Of a stretch of 22,828 nt of DNA, positions 22,770-22,828 are shown piece by piece; positions within the stretch are counted from its first letter, which is position 1, and every line of letters starts with the position of its first letter. Source of the stretch: an uncultured Eubacteriales bacterium (GTDB lineage Bacteria; Bacillota; Clostridia; Oscillospirales; CAG-272); NCBI GenBank assembly GCA_902462015.1, contig CABPZV010000016.1, positions 1 through 22,828 on the forward strand, in the 5' to 3' direction. Under the pieces are notes generated by a model that was not told the DNA's origin, did no database searches, and was given only the letters and a program-made list of their open reading frames with translations. The position numbers and the translations under genes are program-made.

Positions 22770-22828
22770 AAATGCAATCCGAACGAAGCTTGTTTTAAAG
22801 TATATTTTACAATACCAAGCTAAAAACT

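Noticed and set aside
22787..22821. AGCTTG/CAAGCT hairpin after the DUF1934 gene as a terminator
   Set aside because: The left arm is interrupted by seven unpaired bases, no T-tract is visible and the window ends; the evidence is too weak.
1..22828. tRNA, rRNA, T-box or known riboswitch
   Set aside because: No T-loop-like GTTCGANTC in a cloverleaf context, and no familiar riboswitch core was found in any intergenic region read by eye.

Overview
The window looks like chromosome of an anaerobic member of the Clostridia (Bacillota), perhaps a gut-type Oscillospiraceae or relative. The evidence is A+T-leaning intergenic DNA, strong Shine-Dalgarno (SD) sequences with some GTG/TTG starts, near-consensus vegetative promoters, a DUF1934 (YwiB-like) protein, an M16 peptidase, M18 aminopeptidase and RNase R genes, and a glycan-use locus whose enzymes carry no visible signal peptide. 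No phage, plasmid, IS, CRISPR or RNA gene was seen. The genus cannot be fixed from sequence alone.

Layout. (1) 1-1794, minus strand: the 5' part of a YbaK-type Cys-tRNA(Pro) deacylase gene, an M18 aminopeptidase gene, and a probable 31-codon ORF coupled to the aminopeptidase start, behind a good promoter. (2) 1830-1967: copy A of a modular palindromic repeat. (3) 1984-4685, plus strand: a promoter, a second YbaK-family protein of a different subfamily, and a GH36-like alpha-galactosidase. (4) 4697-4825: strong hairpins between convergent genes. (5) 17397 down to 4837, minus strand: a nine-gene carbohydrate locus. In transcription order it encodes a GH3 glycosidase, a tandem ABC ATPase, permease 1, a lipoprotein sugar-binding protein, permease 2, an alpha/beta-hydrolase esterase, a GH78 alpha-L-rhamnosidase, an atypical NAD(P)-binding SDR and a beta-phosphoglucomutase-like HAD protein. 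(6) 17398-17921: divergent regulatory region with a 14-bp perfect palindrome, a perfect-consensus extended -10 promoter and repeat copy B. (7) 17922-21598, plus strand: an M16 peptidase and RNase R with 4-nt overlapping ends. (8) 21617-21947, minus strand: a small membrane protein apparently split over two overlapping frames. (9) 22104-22769, plus strand: a DUF1934 protein with an insertion.

How the parts fit. Locus 5 reads as import of a small rhamnose-containing or decorated glycoside by a CUT2-type ABC transporter, followed by cytoplasmic removal of acyl groups (esterase), rhamnose (GH78) and beta-linked sugar (GH3); beta-phosphoglucomutase would channel beta-glucose-1-phosphate. No regulator, rhamnose catabolic genes or glycoside phosphorylase lie in the window, so the substrate is inferred. 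The M16 and RNase R genes form a short operon transcribed from a consensus promoter through about 200 nt of hairpin repeats.

The observations most worth checking are the two-copy modular palindrome, with compensatory stem changes and placement in the RNase R operon leader; the hidden ORF in front of the aminopeptidase; and the split small membrane gene.
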